A stretch of DNA of 7,797 nt from UBA9865 sp035647835 (GCA_035647835.1 DASRMS010000006.1:1-7797), one strand, 5' to 3'. Shown: positions 1 to 7,412, counted from the stretch's first letter. Notes: generated by a model not told the origin, from the letters alone. Made by a program: numbers and translations.

Positions 1-36
1 GGCATTGAAGAAATGAAGGCTGAAGATGAAGATTAA
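1..36 (+). CDS. C-terminal end of an upstream gene (partial)
   Basis: Reading from base 1 there are 11 sense codons (GIEEMKAEDED) and then TAA at 34-36. The acidic tail ends 11 bases inside the next gene, as is usual in packed phage late operons. By position, just before a head closure gene, it would most likely be a head-tail connector (gp6-type adaptor) or another head protein. Eleven residues cannot show this, so the product is left unnamed. Confidence 0.55.
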   Translation, partial: GIEEMKAEDED

Positions 37-358
37 AAATCTAAAACATGACGCTTATTCTGACGGAGTTTTGCATTACGGTAAAATGACCATTGTTTAC
101 GGTGCTGGTAATAAAAAAATAGGCGAAACATTTGAGCCAGAAGGCAAGCTGTTTTTTAGTGTGATGAGCGCCAGGGATTCTGATAACATCACCGCCAATG
201 CCTTTGGCTACACCATCGACAAAAAGCTAAAAACTCACTACTGCCCGCAATTAAAAACATCACACAAAGTAAAGGTTGATGAAGAAATATTTGACATCAA
301 AAGCCTAGATAGCGACCGCAGAAATAGCTACCTCTACTTGCAAAGGGCAGGTGTATAG
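26..358 (+). CDS. Phage head closure / head-tail adaptor protein
   Basis: A 110-residue protein that probably joins the connector ring of the filled head to the tail (SPP1 gp16-type head closure, 'phage head-tail joining' family). The length is normal for that family. The C-terminal stretch IFDIKSLDSDRRNSYLYLQ, at residues about 88-106, resembles the family's typical ending, in which a strand ending in a Y/F-D-I-x-S motif is followed by a short polar turn and a final hydrophobic strand. The protein is small, mostly beta in character, and has no signal peptide or membrane segment. The ATG at 26 has GAAGG six bases upstream and overlaps the preceding stop, which suggests coupled translation. 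The family call rests on pattern and on the position before the gp10-like and tube genes. It could instead be another small neck protein. Confidence 0.65.
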   Translation: MKIKNLKHDAYSDGVLHYGKMTIVYGAGNKKIGETFEPEGKLFFSVMSARDSDNITANAFGYTIDKKLKTHYCPQLKTSHKVKVDEEIFDIKSLDSDRRNSYLYLQRAGV

Positions 359-361
359 TCT

Positions 362-718
362 ATGGCAAAATGGACAGTTACAAATGAGACAATAGTAAGC
401 AAGTTGGAAGAGTTTGGCTTGCCGGTTGAGTACGGCAACGTCAGCCAGGAAGTGCTTGAATCCTATAACTTTTTCTACTACCGCGAAGATTCCTTGGAGG
501 GTACCGGCAAAATCTTGTCTCAAACGCTAAACATTTACTACGTGAGCCTTAATCAAGAAAGTTTGATGGAACCAGAAATAATTGAGGCATTAACATCTAT
601 CAAACTTGACTTCAGGCGTGCAACCTATGAGCGCTTACAGATTGAAGGCACGACCAATTTTGTTGATGTTGTAACCTTTATCTGCACACGGAAATTAAAG
701 GTGAAAAGCTGTGGCTAG
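362..718 (+). CDS. Probable tail terminator / tail completion protein
   Basis: A 118-residue soluble protein between the head closure and gp10-like genes. Residues about 1-25 (KLEEFGLPVEYG) look like the opening helix and strand of small neck/terminator proteins. The middle (LSQTLNIYYVSLNQESLMEPEIIEAL is the region at about 57-82) has an alternating hydrophobic strand followed by an acidic helix, and the end (FVDVVTFICTRKLK) is a beta strand. This layout suits the tail terminator, which caps the tube and binds the neck. Gene order also fits: one neck slot lies between head closure and major tail protein besides gp10. The ATG at 362 is 3 bases after the previous stop, with AGGTG seven bases upstream. 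The last 8 bases overlap the next gene. The identification is inferred from layout, because I do not recognise a diagnostic motif. Confidence 0.45.
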   Translation: MAKWTVTNETIVSKLEEFGLPVEYGNVSQEVLESYNFFYYREDSLEGTGKILSQTLNIYYVSLNQESLMEPEIIEALTSIKLDFRRATYERLQIEGTTNFVDVVTFICTRKLKVKSCG

Positions 719-1106
719 GTTTGAGCTAAAAGCAGAAGACTTGAAGCGGCTAGAAGAAAAGATTGGGCGTTTACAAGAACAAGCGGAAGAGGAAATAAAC
801 AAGATTCTCCATACTGAAACTGTGAGAGATGTAAGCAACTCAATCCAACAACTAATTAATGTGTCTAAAAAGAAGAAAGGCACTCACGCCAAGCATGGCA
901 AACCTTTTAAAACAGAACCGTTTAATCTAGGCTTTTTCATTAGGAACTACCCCTCCTACGGGTATCTGGTGTTCCCAGATGAAGGGCGGGGGATAAGAAA
1001 CCAGATAAAGCAAGACTTTACCGGGCGTGGCATCGAGCGTGAGCGTCCTAGGGTAGTTGACAGGCTCCTAGAAGTATTAACAAAAAGAATTGAGGAGGAA
1101 TTGTGA
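711..1106 (+). CDS. HK97 gp10-like neck/tail-component protein
   Basis: A 131-residue protein. Residues about 1-50 are strongly charged and helical (LKAEDLKRLEEKIGRLQEQAEEEI), likely a coiled coil. The later block around residues 66-110 carries the sequence order typical of HK97 gp10-like proteins: a basic, H/G/K-rich segment, an aromatic strand, then YLVFPDEGRGIRNQIKQDF and GRGIERE. Members of this family are neck or tail-completion proteins encoded between head closure and the major tail gene, as here. The GTG at 711 is chosen because AAAGGTG lies seven bases upstream and no better start is near. The gene begins inside the previous one and ends in TGATG, so its stop shares a base with the ATG of the tube gene. 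No signal peptide or membrane span is visible. Confidence 0.7.
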   Translation: MARFELKAEDLKRLEEKIGRLQEQAEEEINKILHTETVRDVSNSIQQLINVSKKKKGTHAKHGKPFKTEPFNLGFFIRNYPSYGYLVFPDEGRGIRNQIKQDFTGRGIERERPRVVDRLLEVLTKRIEEEL

Positions 1107-1684
1107 TGGTGACAGAAATTAAAGAGTTTGATGCAATGAAGGTCAGTAAAGTTGCATTGCAATACATCGGTGATGAAGCACCAGCTGTGGAATCTTTCGA
1201 GTGCCTCGGATCCATTGGCGGTGAAACAGAAATGCGTACAATCGTTAAAAGGTGCGGTGGCGCGGTCAGAAAATCTAAGTCTATCCCCGTTTCTCACACA
1301 CTGACACTATCTGGTCATGTGCCAGTCAAGACATTGCGCAGCATTTATGGCCTATCAAACGACGAATTAAAGGCTGGTGTGTACTCTTACGGACTGGATA
1401 GCAAAGGCTTAGATTTTTGCCTAACTGCAGATGTGGTAGATGAATTTGAGGATGTAACAAAGCTAGTGGCTTTCCCGAACTGCTCTAGCCTAACTGGCCT
1501 AAAGTACACAATTGACAACGATGCTGACGAAGTGGCCTATGTAGAGCTAGAGTTTGATGCAAGACCAGACGATGATAAGCAGTTTTACTACGAGGCATTT
1601 GTTGGCGAAGTAGACGCTGCTATTGCAAGCGGCTGGCACACAGCCTTTACGCGTGAATTAGTTGAAGAAATTGTTGCAGGGTAA
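1106..1684 (+). CDS. Major tail tube protein
   Basis: A 192-residue protein, right in size and place for the major tail (tube) subunit, which stacks as hexameric rings around the tape measure. The sequence is rich in alternating strands (HTLTLSGHVPVKTLRSIYGL at about 70-90; ADEVAYVELEFDA near 146-158), as expected for a tube beta-sandwich. Compatible tail-tube features are the near-terminal block QFYYEAFVGEVDA and the absence of membrane or signal sequences. ATG 1106 is preferred over GTG 1103 because GAGGAGG is optimally spaced, seven bases before ATG. The start overlaps the previous stop as TGATG. Tube gene followed by frameshifting chaperone and then tape measure is the conserved siphovirus order, so the position is strong support. 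No Ig-like C-terminal decoration domain is seen. Confidence 0.8.
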   Translation: MVTEIKEFDAMKVSKVALQYIGDEAPAVESFECLGSIGGETEMRTIVKRCGGAVRKSKSIPVSHTLTLSGHVPVKTLRSIYGLSNDELKAGVYSYGLDSKGLDFCLTADVVDEFEDVTKLVAFPNCSSLTGLKYTIDNDADEVAYVELEFDARPDDDKQFYYEAFVGEVDAAIASGWHTAFTRELVEEIVAG

Positions 1685-1695
1685 GGGTGCTGCAG

Positions 1696-2196
1696 ATGAT
1701 TGAGCGTGTATACCTTTACGACCTAGAAATAGTTGAAATTGAAGGCGAGTTTAAAGAAATCAAGCGGAATGCGGAAGTCTTGCCGTGCATGCTAACCAAC
1801 CACGCCCTTTATGTCGGCAAAAGAGACGGACTGCTTGAAACATCCCTTACCAGTGAACTTTACAACATCATAAAAGTATTCCAGGGGTTGGGCGTCAATC
1901 CTAAGAACATCAAAGAGGAAGATATTGTCAAGTTTGGGGAAGAGGCTTATAAAGGCATAATAGAGGTCACGGACGAGGACAAGATAGCAAGGGTAATTTA
2001 TCTAGGGTTGATCGGTGCTAACCCGCAACTGTCGTATAGCCTTGAAGACTTTATCCTAAAATATCATGACGGGATGGAAGAAAAAGTTGAAACATATATG
2101 AACCTAATCAACAGCCTTGCCTCCAGAGACAACCAATTTAAAGCCGAGTTTGAGAAAAAGACCTCTCAAAGGCGAGAGAAAGGCGAAAAAAAGTAA
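1696..2196 (+). CDS. Tail assembly chaperone, short form (gpG-like)
   Basis: A 166-residue acidic, helical protein lying between the tube and tape measure genes, the slot of the lambda gpG-type tail assembly chaperone. The chaperone coats the tape measure and recruits tube subunits but is absent from the finished virion. Residues about 25-45 (PCMLTNHALYVGKRDGLLE) and later helices (IARVIYLGLIGANPQLS at about 95-111) look like Firmicutes phage chaperones. The C-terminus is very polar and lysine-rich and runs straight into the slippery sequence. ATG 1696 is chosen because AAGGGTG lies six bases upstream. GTG 1687 lies too close to any Shine-Dalgarno sequence. The 0-frame stop is a TAATAA starting immediately after the slippery heptamer. 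A -1 shift gives the long form. Confidence 0.8.
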   Translation: MIERVYLYDLEIVEIEGEFKEIKRNAEVLPCMLTNHALYVGKRDGLLETSLTSELYNIIKVFQGLGVNPKNIKEEDIVKFGEEAYKGIIEVTDEDKIARVIYLGLIGANPQLSYSLEDFILKYHDGMEEKVETYMNLINSLASRDNQFKAEFEKKTSQRREKGEKK

Positions 2197-2366
2197 TAAG
2201 TCCTCAACTAAAATTTGAGTGCGTAGAAGACAAGTACTCCTTCTATGTCCTTGAACTCAATTTAGGTGAGGACTTTTTTTGGCATAAACCGATTGCTATG
2301 GTTGAGCGCGCTGCAGACAACATTATTGCCATCAGAGGCTGGAAAAATAACCCGCGGACAAGGTAG
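1696..2366 (+). CDS. Tail assembly chaperone, -1 frameshift long form (gpGT-like)
   Basis: If ribosomes slip -1 on A AAA AAG (2187-2193), reading continues at GTA 2193 through 57 further codons to TAG 2364-2366, giving a fusion of about 223 residues. The extension begins VISPQLKFECVEDKYSF and ends in IIAIRGWKNNPRTR, with an aromatic core (FYVLEL, DFFWHK) typical of a compact T-like domain rather than random read-through. Its stop is 8 bases before the tape measure start, so the only gap in the operon is exactly filled. The T domain of gpGT is known in lambda to contact the tube protein while the G part binds the tape measure. The open downstream frame, the canonical heptamer and the hairpin together make this strong, though unproven without protein data. 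No Shine-Dalgarno-supported start exists for the extension alone. Confidence 0.85.
2187..2193 (+). promoter_or_regulatory. -1 programmed ribosomal frameshift slippery heptamer
   Basis: A AAA AAG lies in the correct phase: 0-frame codons GAA AAA AAG are followed at once by TAA TAA. This is the X XXY YYZ type most efficient in bacteria. It sits at the very end of the short chaperone frame and enters an open frame that continues to 2366. Confidence 0.88.
2200..2273 (+). promoter_or_regulatory. Frameshift-stimulating hairpin, also terminator-like
   Basis: GTCCTCA (2200-2206) pairs fully with TGAGGAC (2267-2273). After an A/G mismatch, CTAAA (2208-2212) pairs with TTTAG (2261-2265), TT pairs with AA, and GAGT-type bases 2217-2220 pair with 2255-2258, with single bulges at 2213 and 2216: about 18 pairs in all. 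An inner stem, TAGAAG 2224-2229 with CTTCTA 2240-2245, fits within the loop. The stem starts 6 nt after the slippery heptamer, ideal for stimulating -1 slippage. Seven T residues (2274-2280) follow directly, so the same element also looks like an intrinsic terminator, although these bases encode Phe-Phe-Trp of the long form. Confidence 0.75.
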
Positions 2367-2374
2367 GTGATACA

Positions 2375-4600
2375 GTGGCTAAAAAAAGCGAAATCCAAAT
2401 TGAATTTAAGGTAATTAACGCCGAGTTTCAAAAAGCAATGAAAGAAATGTCGGGGGAAGTTACCAAGCTAAATAGGGAGTTTAAACTAGAGCAAGAACAG
2501 CTGCGGCTTAACGGTACAGAGAAGCAGAAGCTTGAGAGCCGAGTTAAATATTTAACTGACAGATATAAACTGCAGCAGGACGAAGTAAAAGCCACAAAGG
2601 AACACCTTGACAAAGCGCGGGAATCCTTTGGCGAGAACTCCAAAGAAGTCCAGACGCTAGAGAACAGACTGCTGGAAGCGCAAAGGAAAGAGGCCTATTT
2701 TGCCAATGAGCTGCAGGTAGCAACAAAGGCACTGGCCGAGCAAAACGATAAGTTTAAACAGATCGGTAAGTCCATGCAAGAGTTTGGCAAGAAGATGCAG
2801 GACATTGGCAAGAAGATGACTGACATGGGCAAAAATCTTTCTACAAAAGTGACATTACCTATCGTTGGAGTAGGAGTGGCAGCCTCTAAACTAGGAATCG
2901 ACTTTGAAGCCACCATGAGTGAAGTGCAGGCTGTGACAAATGCAACGGGCGATGAATTACAAGCACTAGAAGGCGCTGCAAGAGAAGCCGGAGCAACAAC
3001 TAATAAATCAGCTAGAGATGCAGCAGATGCTTTAAAATATATGGGACTTGCAGGCTGGGATGTAGCAGATTCTCAAAAAGCCTTAATGCCAATGCTAAAG
3101 CTTTCAAGTGCCGGAAATATGGAGCTAGGCAGAACATCTGATTTAGTAACAGACAGTATGTCAGCCCTAGGTCTAGAAATTGGGGATATGGACGGATACT
3201 TAGATATCTTGGCACAGACATCTAGAAACTCCAATACCGACATTGACAAGCTTAGCGAAGCTTTTGTTGCAGTTGGTGGCAGATTAAATCTATTAGGAGT
3301 TCCAACAAATGATGCGGCGGTAGCGCTTGGAATACTGGGAGACAACGGAATAAAGGGCAGCGAAGCAGGCAGAGGACTTAATGCAGTTCTGACAAATCTT
3401 ACAGCACCAACTGGAAAAGCACAGAAAGCACTAGATGAGCTAAACATATCCGCATTTGATAGCAATGGTGAATTTATTGGACTGGAAGAAACTTTTCAAT
3501 TAGTAAAAGATGCCACAAATGGAATGACGCAGGAACAACAAAACATGTATTACTCTATGATTGCAGGCAAGGAACACGGAAAGACTTTTAACGCAATACT
3601 GGGCAGTTTGGGAGACGGTTGGGATAGTCTATCTGATGACGTAGCAAATGCCGAAGGTGCACTGGATGAAATGTATGATACTATGACTGACAACACTGCC
3701 GGAGCAATTGATGAGCTAAAATCGGGACTGGAGGAATTAGGGCTCAAAATATATGACAACCTACAACCTACAATCGAAAGCTTAATTGGTATAGTACAGG
3801 GCTTAACTGATGGATTTAATAACTTATCTCCTGAAGCGCAAGAAAATATAGTAAAAATAGGGATGATGGTTGCGGCAATCGCCCCTGCCTTGGTCATAGG
3901 TGGCAAACTGATAGATACGGTAGGTAAGACGGCAGATAGGTTTGGGAAGCTTATACCGGTCATTGCTAAAACCGGAACCTTTATAGCTGGCCTAAGTGCA
4001 CCAGTATTAATAGCGGTGGGGGTTATAACAGCACTAATAGCGATCGGCGTGGCACTATATAAAAATTGGGACACCGCCATGAAGTGGGGCAGAAAGCTAA
4101 AAGACAGTGTCTCGACATCCTTTTCTAACATCAAAAAATCCATCGCAGATTCTATTGACGCCGCGAAGGAGAGCGTCCGGATAGCCATAGAAAAGATAAA
4201 ATCATTCTTTAAATTTGAGTGGTCACTGCCAAAACTAAAAATGCCGCACGTAAAAATAAGCGGATCATTTAGCTTGGTGCCTCCCAGGGTGCCGAAATTC
4301 TCAATCGACTGGTACAAAGAGGGGGCAATTTTTACTAAGCCGACCTTGCTTAGCACTACGACAGGGCTTAAAGGTGTAGGCGAGGCTGGTGCTGAAGCAG
4401 TACTGCCTATTACTAAGCTGGCAGGGCTCATTAAGGACATCATCAAAAGCGACACAAACTTAAGCGATGCCTACGCAAAGACTGTTGCAGTACTTGAAGT
4501 AATTGTACCTGTAAGCTTAGACGGCAGGCAAATAGCCGTGGCCACTGCGCCGCATATGAATGTCGAATTAGGCAAAATTGCAGATAGGGGGAGGAGATAA
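2375..4600 (+). CDS. Tail tape measure protein (TP901-type)
   Basis: A 741-residue protein that sets tail length and is threaded inside the tube. Residues 1-155 are a charged coiled coil ending in four seven-residue repeats (127-154) just before VTLPIVGVG. Residues about 160-490 match the TP901-type tape measure core, for example FEATMSEVQAVTNATGDEL, then the SARDAADALKYMGLAGW block and SRNSNTDIDKLSEAF. Two hydrophobic stretches follow at about 494-513 (GMMVAAIAPALVIGG) and 538-562 (SAPVLIAVGVITALIAIGVAL), as is common in these proteins for tip or membrane passage. Near residue 668 is GEAGAEAVLPI, a frequent tape-measure C-terminal motif. The GTG at 2375 has AGGTAGGTGA upstream. At roughly 0.15 nm per residue it predicts a tail of about 110 nm, a rough inference. 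It is on the short side for the family, with no C-terminal peptidase or lytic domain seen. Confidence 0.92.
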   Translation: MAKKSEIQIEFKVINAEFQKAMKEMSGEVTKLNREFKLEQEQLRLNGTEKQKLESRVKYLTDRYKLQQDEVKATKEHLDKARESFGENSKEVQTLENRLLEAQRKEAYFANELQVATKALAEQNDKFKQIGKSMQEFGKKMQDIGKKMTDMGKNLSTKVTLPIVGVGVAASKLGIDFEATMSEVQAVTNATGDELQALEGAAREAGATTNKSARDAADALKYMGLAGWDVADSQKALMPMLKLSSAGNMELGRTSDLVTDSMSALGLEIGDMDGYLDILAQTSRNSNTDIDKLSEAFVAVGGRLNLLGVPTNDAAVALGILGDNGIKGSEAGRGLNAVLTNLTAPTGKAQKALDELNISAFDSNGEFIGLEETFQLVKDATNGMTQEQQNMYYSMIAGKEHGKTFNAILGSLGDGWDSLSDDVANAEGALDEMYDTMTDNTAGAIDELKSGLEELGLKIYDNLQPTIESLIGIVQGLTDGFNNLSPEAQENIVKIGMMVAAIAPALVIGGKLIDTVGKTADRFGKLIPVIAKTGTFIAGLSAPVLIAVGVITALIAIGVALYKNWDTAMKWGRKLKDSVSTSFSNIKKSIADSIDAAKESVRIAIEKIKSFFKFEWSLPKLKMPHVKISGSFSLVPPRVPKFSIDWYKEGAIFTKPTLLSTTTGLKGVGEAGAEAVLPITKLAGLIKDIIKSDTNLSDAYAKTVAVLEVIVPVSLDGRQIAVATAPHMNVELGKIADRGRR
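2753..2836 (+). repeat. Four seven-residue (21-bp) tandem repeats in tape measure protein
   Basis: Residues 127-154 of the tape measure read as four units: FKQIGKS, MQEFGKK, MQDIGKK, MTDMGKN. Each has a hydrophobic residue before Gly-Lys. At DNA level, units two and three are close copies (GGCAAGAAGATG recurs). The run sits at the junction of the coiled coil and the TP901 core. Glycine-containing repeats of this type are seen at this place in related tape measures. Confidence 0.7.
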
Positions 4601-4603
4601 GTC

Positions 4604-5311
4604 TTGATTTTTAATAACATTGATATGTGCGACTACTTTACAGCCAATGATGTTAGACGCGACATCCTCCCTCCTGTCGCCGTAGCCACAAAAGCAATCC
4701 CCGGCAGAGTAGGAGAGAGATTTATAAAAAGAAACCTTGGCATGGGCATCATTGAAGTTGACATCACTGTCGAAGGTTTTTTATTAAGTGAAATGAGGGA
4801 AAAGGTTAGAGAAATTGCTGGAATCTTGAACACTGACGAAGAAAAGCAGCTAATCTTTAGTGACGAGCCGGATAAATACTACATGGCCATTTTAAATGGC
4901 GACACAAGATTAAAGGAAATAGTATCTGTCGGTGAGGGTATGCTGACCTTTTTATGCCCAGACCCTTTAGCATACAGCCTTGATGCAGTCACAGCCAGTC
5001 TTGCTAATAAAGTCTACAACGGTGGCACAGCAGAAGCTACAGGCGTTATCACAGTTAATGTGACCGATTCGGTCGATTATGTCCAGGCCAAGCTAAAGTC
5101 TACTGGCGAGATTGTCAGGATAGGGGACGATTTCGTAGCTGGCGACACAGTGATAATCAACCTGGCGCAAGAACACGCAGAAAAAAACGGTCACAGCATC
5201 ATGGCCAAGGTGGCGCTTGCAAGTGATTTTTTTGACCTGCCGACAGGTGAATTTGAGATAGAAGTGACAGGCGGCACTGGCACACTGGAGTTTAGGGAGA
5301 GGTGGTTATAA
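4604..5311 (+). CDS. Distal tail protein (Dit), SPP1 gp19.1-like
   Basis: A 235-residue baseplate hub protein immediately after the tape measure, the fixed place of Dit, whose hexamer ends the tube and anchors receptor-binding parts. Residues about 25-120 fit the family's N-terminal ring domain: a PPVAVATKAIPGRVGERF stretch, beta strands with an extended arm (IIEVDITVEGFLL), a helix (EMREKVREIAGILNT), then QLIFSDEPDKYYMAIL and LTFLCPDPLAYS. The DPLAYS motif is characteristic of Dit proteins. Residues about 140-235 form the second, galectin-like beta domain. The start is TTG 4604, supported by GGGGGAGGAG about eight bases upstream. The gap from the tape measure stop is only 3 bases. The next gene begins directly after its TAA. 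Confidence 0.88.
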   Translation: MIFNNIDMCDYFTANDVRRDILPPVAVATKAIPGRVGERFIKRNLGMGIIEVDITVEGFLLSEMREKVREIAGILNTDEEKQLIFSDEPDKYYMAILNGDTRLKEIVSVGEGMLTFLCPDPLAYSLDAVTASLANKVYNGGTAEATGVITVNVTDSVDYVQAKLKSTGEIVRIGDDFVAGDTVIINLAQEHAEKNGHSIMAKVALASDFFDLPTGEFEIEVTGGTGTLEFRERWL

Positions 5312-5653
5312 ATGAGAATCAAAGGCACAGACATATACATGACGCGCGGCGATACTGAAAACCTTTATGTGTCTTGCGTAGATGAAGATAATGTCCCGAT
5401 TGATTTTGTGGCGGGTGATACTGTATATTTGACAATCAAAAAAAGTACAAGAACAGAAACGGTGGAGCTGCAAAAAGTAGTAACAGAGTTTGAAGATGGC
5501 GGCGCGTTAATTGAGTTTGCGCCAGAGGACATGAAATTATTTAGCTTCGGCAGCTACGTCTACGACATCCAACTAACCCAGGCTGATGGCACAGTAACGA
5601 CTATTGTCAAGCCTAGTAAGTTCGTAATAGAGGATGAGGTTACAGATGACTAA
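5312..5653 (+). CDS. Small baseplate protein, BppU N-terminal-like
   Basis: A 113-residue, all-beta-looking protein. It opens IKGTDIYMTRGDTENLYV, continues with a GDTVYLTIKKS strand, then FGSYVYDIQLTQADGTVTTI and a final KPSKFVIEDEV. This arrangement resembles the N-terminal domain of phage baseplate upper proteins (BppU family), which clips the receptor-binding module onto Dit. Here it stands alone as a small protein, not fused to a helical linker. The ATG follows the Dit stop without a gap, and GAGAGGTGG provides the ribosome site. The last 8 bases overlap the fibre gene (ATGACTAA), so the two are probably translated together and act as partners. The role as fibre adaptor is inferred from this pairing. 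Confidence 0.6.
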   Translation: MRIKGTDIYMTRGDTENLYVSCVDEDNVPIDFVAGDTVYLTIKKSTRTETVELQKVVTEFEDGGALIEFAPEDMKLFSFGSYVYDIQLTQADGTVTTIVKPSKFVIEDEVTDD

Positions 5654-7400
5654 ACTAATTGGAGTGTTAGAAAATAAAACTAAAGTCTTAACTGGTCAAC
5701 TTGAACCAAAAAATCATATACAGGTAGCTGTAATTAGTGGTGGTAAACCCGGTAAGCCAGGTAGCGATGCGTCTGTAACAAGCGAAAACATAGAGGGCGC
5801 ACTGGGCTATGTGCCAGCAGACAAGCAAGAGCTTGATACGCATGAGAATGATTATGCGCAGTACAAAAAGCCCTTCCATTACGACCCTATAAAACAAGAG
5901 TACGTAAACCTAGACAAATTTTGGGATACCTTGCGCAACGGGAAAATTTACACCGTAGAATTTAATCAATTTGACACATCTCCTTCTCCCCTCGGTACAA
6001 AAAAAGATGATAATGCTAATTTAGTCTGTGAGCCATCCACTAACACGGTCAAAGGCAGAAATGATTATGAAAATATAGGGTTATTTATGTCATTTGATGT
6101 AAACGCCTATGTGGATGAAAATGGCGATTATCACGTGACCGCCATAAAAGGTGATGGTAGATTTGCTAATGACGGTACCATGGGCGATGTGTATGTAATG
6201 GCTATGCCTGGCTACCAAAAAAGATATGCAACAGATGAGGCATGGGGAGTGTCTTATTCTGATACTATGTACCCAGGTTTTGAGATTTTAGACGAAGCTG
6301 TGAAACCCGATGGCACAATTAAACCTTATCTACTCCATGCTAAATATGTAGCGGGCAGAAATCATCATGAGGGTAATAACCTAGCCAGCATTAGTGGTGT
6401 AAATCCAGAGTATGTAAATATGTCCCACAATGGACAGATAACAGAATTTGGCGAAAAGGGTTCGCAGTATTCAGGGAAAACATCACATGATGACTACTAT
6501 GTACAGCTAATGTTTTGGTTAAAATATGCGACAACTCATTCTGACTCGGTGATGAAAGGGTGCCAATTATATTATTTACAATACACCAATTTAGTGCCTG
6601 AAACGGGTGTAAATAGGGTTATTATTACTAATGCACAGGCTAATAATTTATTACTCGGTTCAACGGTTTCTATAGGTGATTATGGTGATGGTAGCATTAA
6701 TGCAGATAGGGCGGCGGCACAAAACTTTAATATAGCCAATAGAGTTAAAGTTACAGATATAGTAGATTTGGGAGATGGTAGATCTGCCGTCTATGTAGAT
6801 GTAGATAGTTTTGATACCACCTTATCTACTACAATAGCTACCTACCCTTGGGCAAGTGGGGCTTGTGATGATGTATTAGGTCAAGATGGATCTCCTTACT
6901 CTAATTCATCTGGTAAGGAGCCTTTTATCATTAATGGCATTGAAATGATGGTTGGGGGCTATGAGGTAATACAAAACCTCATTATTTACAACAATAATAC
7001 TGACTCTGACGATTATAAGATACAGGTGTTTGTTTGTTATGATTGCACTAAATATGCAACATCTCCTAACGAGTATTATAATTTAGTGGCGCATGAATTA
7101 GTACAGACTGATCAGGTGTGGAAATATGCTAGTAAGCTAGACATAGACAATAACCACCCGTCTGTATTAATACCCATCGAAGCAGAAGCATCTTCCACTA
7201 CTGGCTTTGCTGATGGAGTGCATACAAGCACACCTACAACATCTTATCGGGTGTGGCTCTCCCTCGGTCGTCTGTACGATGGGGCGCTTGCGGGATTTCG
7301 TTTCTTGGATGCGATTAACTCGCTGGCGGGCACGACTTGGCGCGTCCTCGGGCGGCTTTCTGCTACTGGGCAAAGCCGTAGGCGTGCTGGGGTGAGCTAG
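5646..7400 (+). CDS. Tail fibre / receptor-binding protein, DGR target with variable C-terminus
   Basis: A 584-residue predicted host-recognition protein. The N-terminus (residues 1-70) is a baseplate-attachment region with a small Gly-Lys-Pro patch (GGKPGKPGSD, about 32-41) and the tail-fibre motif NIEGALGYVPADKQELD. The central part has many Tyr/Asn/Asp beta stretches. From about residue 410 it resembles targets of phage diversity-generating retroelements (DGSPYSNSSGKEPFIINGIE, then MMVGGYEV). Residues 535-574 (RVWLSLG ... WRVLGRLSAT) are encoded by the variable repeat and fit a C-type-lectin-like face, with residues 542, 544, 545, 547, 548, 551, 553, 557, 564, 566, 567, 571, 573 and 574 diversified. 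The protein ends RRRAGVS. ATG 5646 is preferred over ATG 5634 because GAGGT is five bases upstream. No signal peptide or catalytic motif is seen. Confidence 0.85.
   Translation: MTKLIGVLENKTKVLTGQLEPKNHIQVAVISGGKPGKPGSDASVTSENIEGALGYVPADKQELDTHENDYAQYKKPFHYDPIKQEYVNLDKFWDTLRNGKIYTVEFNQFDTSPSPLGTKKDDNANLVCEPSTNTVKGRNDYENIGLFMSFDVNAYVDENGDYHVTAIKGDGRFANDGTMGDVYVMAMPGYQKRYATDEAWGVSYSDTMYPGFEILDEAVKPDGTIKPYLLHAKYVAGRNHHEGNNLASISGVNPEYVNMSHNGQITEFGEKGSQYSGKTSHDDYYVQLMFWLKYATTHSDSVMKGCQLYYLQYTNLVPETGVNRVIITNAQANNLLLGSTVSIGDYGDGSINADRAAAQNFNIANRVKVTDIVDLGDGRSAVYVDVDSFDTTLSTTIATYPWASGACDDVLGQDGSPYSNSSGKEPFIINGIEMMVGGYEVIQNLIIYNNNTDSDDYKIQVFVCYDCTKYATSPNEYYNLVAHELVQTDQVWKYASKLDIDNNHPSVLIPIEAEASSTTGFADGVHTSTPTTSYRVWLSLGRLYDGALAGFRFLDAINSLAGTTWRVLGRLSATGQSRRRAGVS
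7247..7369 (+). repeat. DGR variable repeat (VR)
   Basis: These 123 bases at the end of the fibre gene align without gaps to 7479-7601. The first 22 bases are identical. Of 23 mismatches, 20 are at template adenines, replaced by C (7), G (6) or T (7), and only 3 are at template cytosines. Every A-site change alters an amino acid. The 3' limit is uncertain: identity is solid to 7355 (a GC-rich TCCTCGGGCGG block that could be the homing initiation site), while 7356-7369 is half mismatched. Confidence 0.92.
7353..7378. other. Inverted repeat at the 3' end of the variable repeat
   Basis: CGGCTTT (7353-7359) and AAAGCCG (7372-7378) are perfect complements separated by 12 bases. The left arm includes three bases that differ from the template (CTT against AAC), so the pairing does not exist in TR. 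It may be chance, or it may help mark VR as the recipient. Confidence 0.35.
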
Positions 7401-7411
7401 GCTTGCCTAGC
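7396..7411. other. Hairpin 1 after the fibre stop, candidate DGR target-recognition structure
   Basis: GCTAGGC TT GCCTAGC is a perfect 7-bp inverted repeat beginning in the last codons of the fibre gene and including its TAG stop. In the Bordetella BPP-1 DGR, a short GC-rich hairpin/cruciform just downstream of VR promotes homing. Position and form agree here, but the distance from VR (about 26-40 bp) is greater than in BPP-1. Confidence 0.6.
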
Positions 7412-7412
7412 G

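Noticed and set aside
2193..2366. Independent small gene between chaperone and tape measure
   Set aside because: There is no ATG, GTG or TTG with a ribosome site near its beginning; it is better explained as the -1 frameshift extension.
3550..4455. A 301-codon open frame on the - strand inside the tape measure gene
   Set aside because: It is the mirror of a long biased coding frame, its protein is low-complexity Ser/Ile/Pro-rich, it has no ribosome site, and it lies opposite a well-supported gene.
5634..5645. Upstream ATG 5634 as fibre start
   Set aside because: No Shine-Dalgarno at proper distance; ATG 5646 has GAGGT five bases upstream and the usual short overlap with the previous stop.
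7167..7395. Overlapping frames on both strands across VR (- strand 7167-7373, + strand 7207-7395)
   Set aside because: They arise from the GC-rich, stop-poor VR and have no ribosome sites or recognisable domains; the fibre frame explains the sequence.
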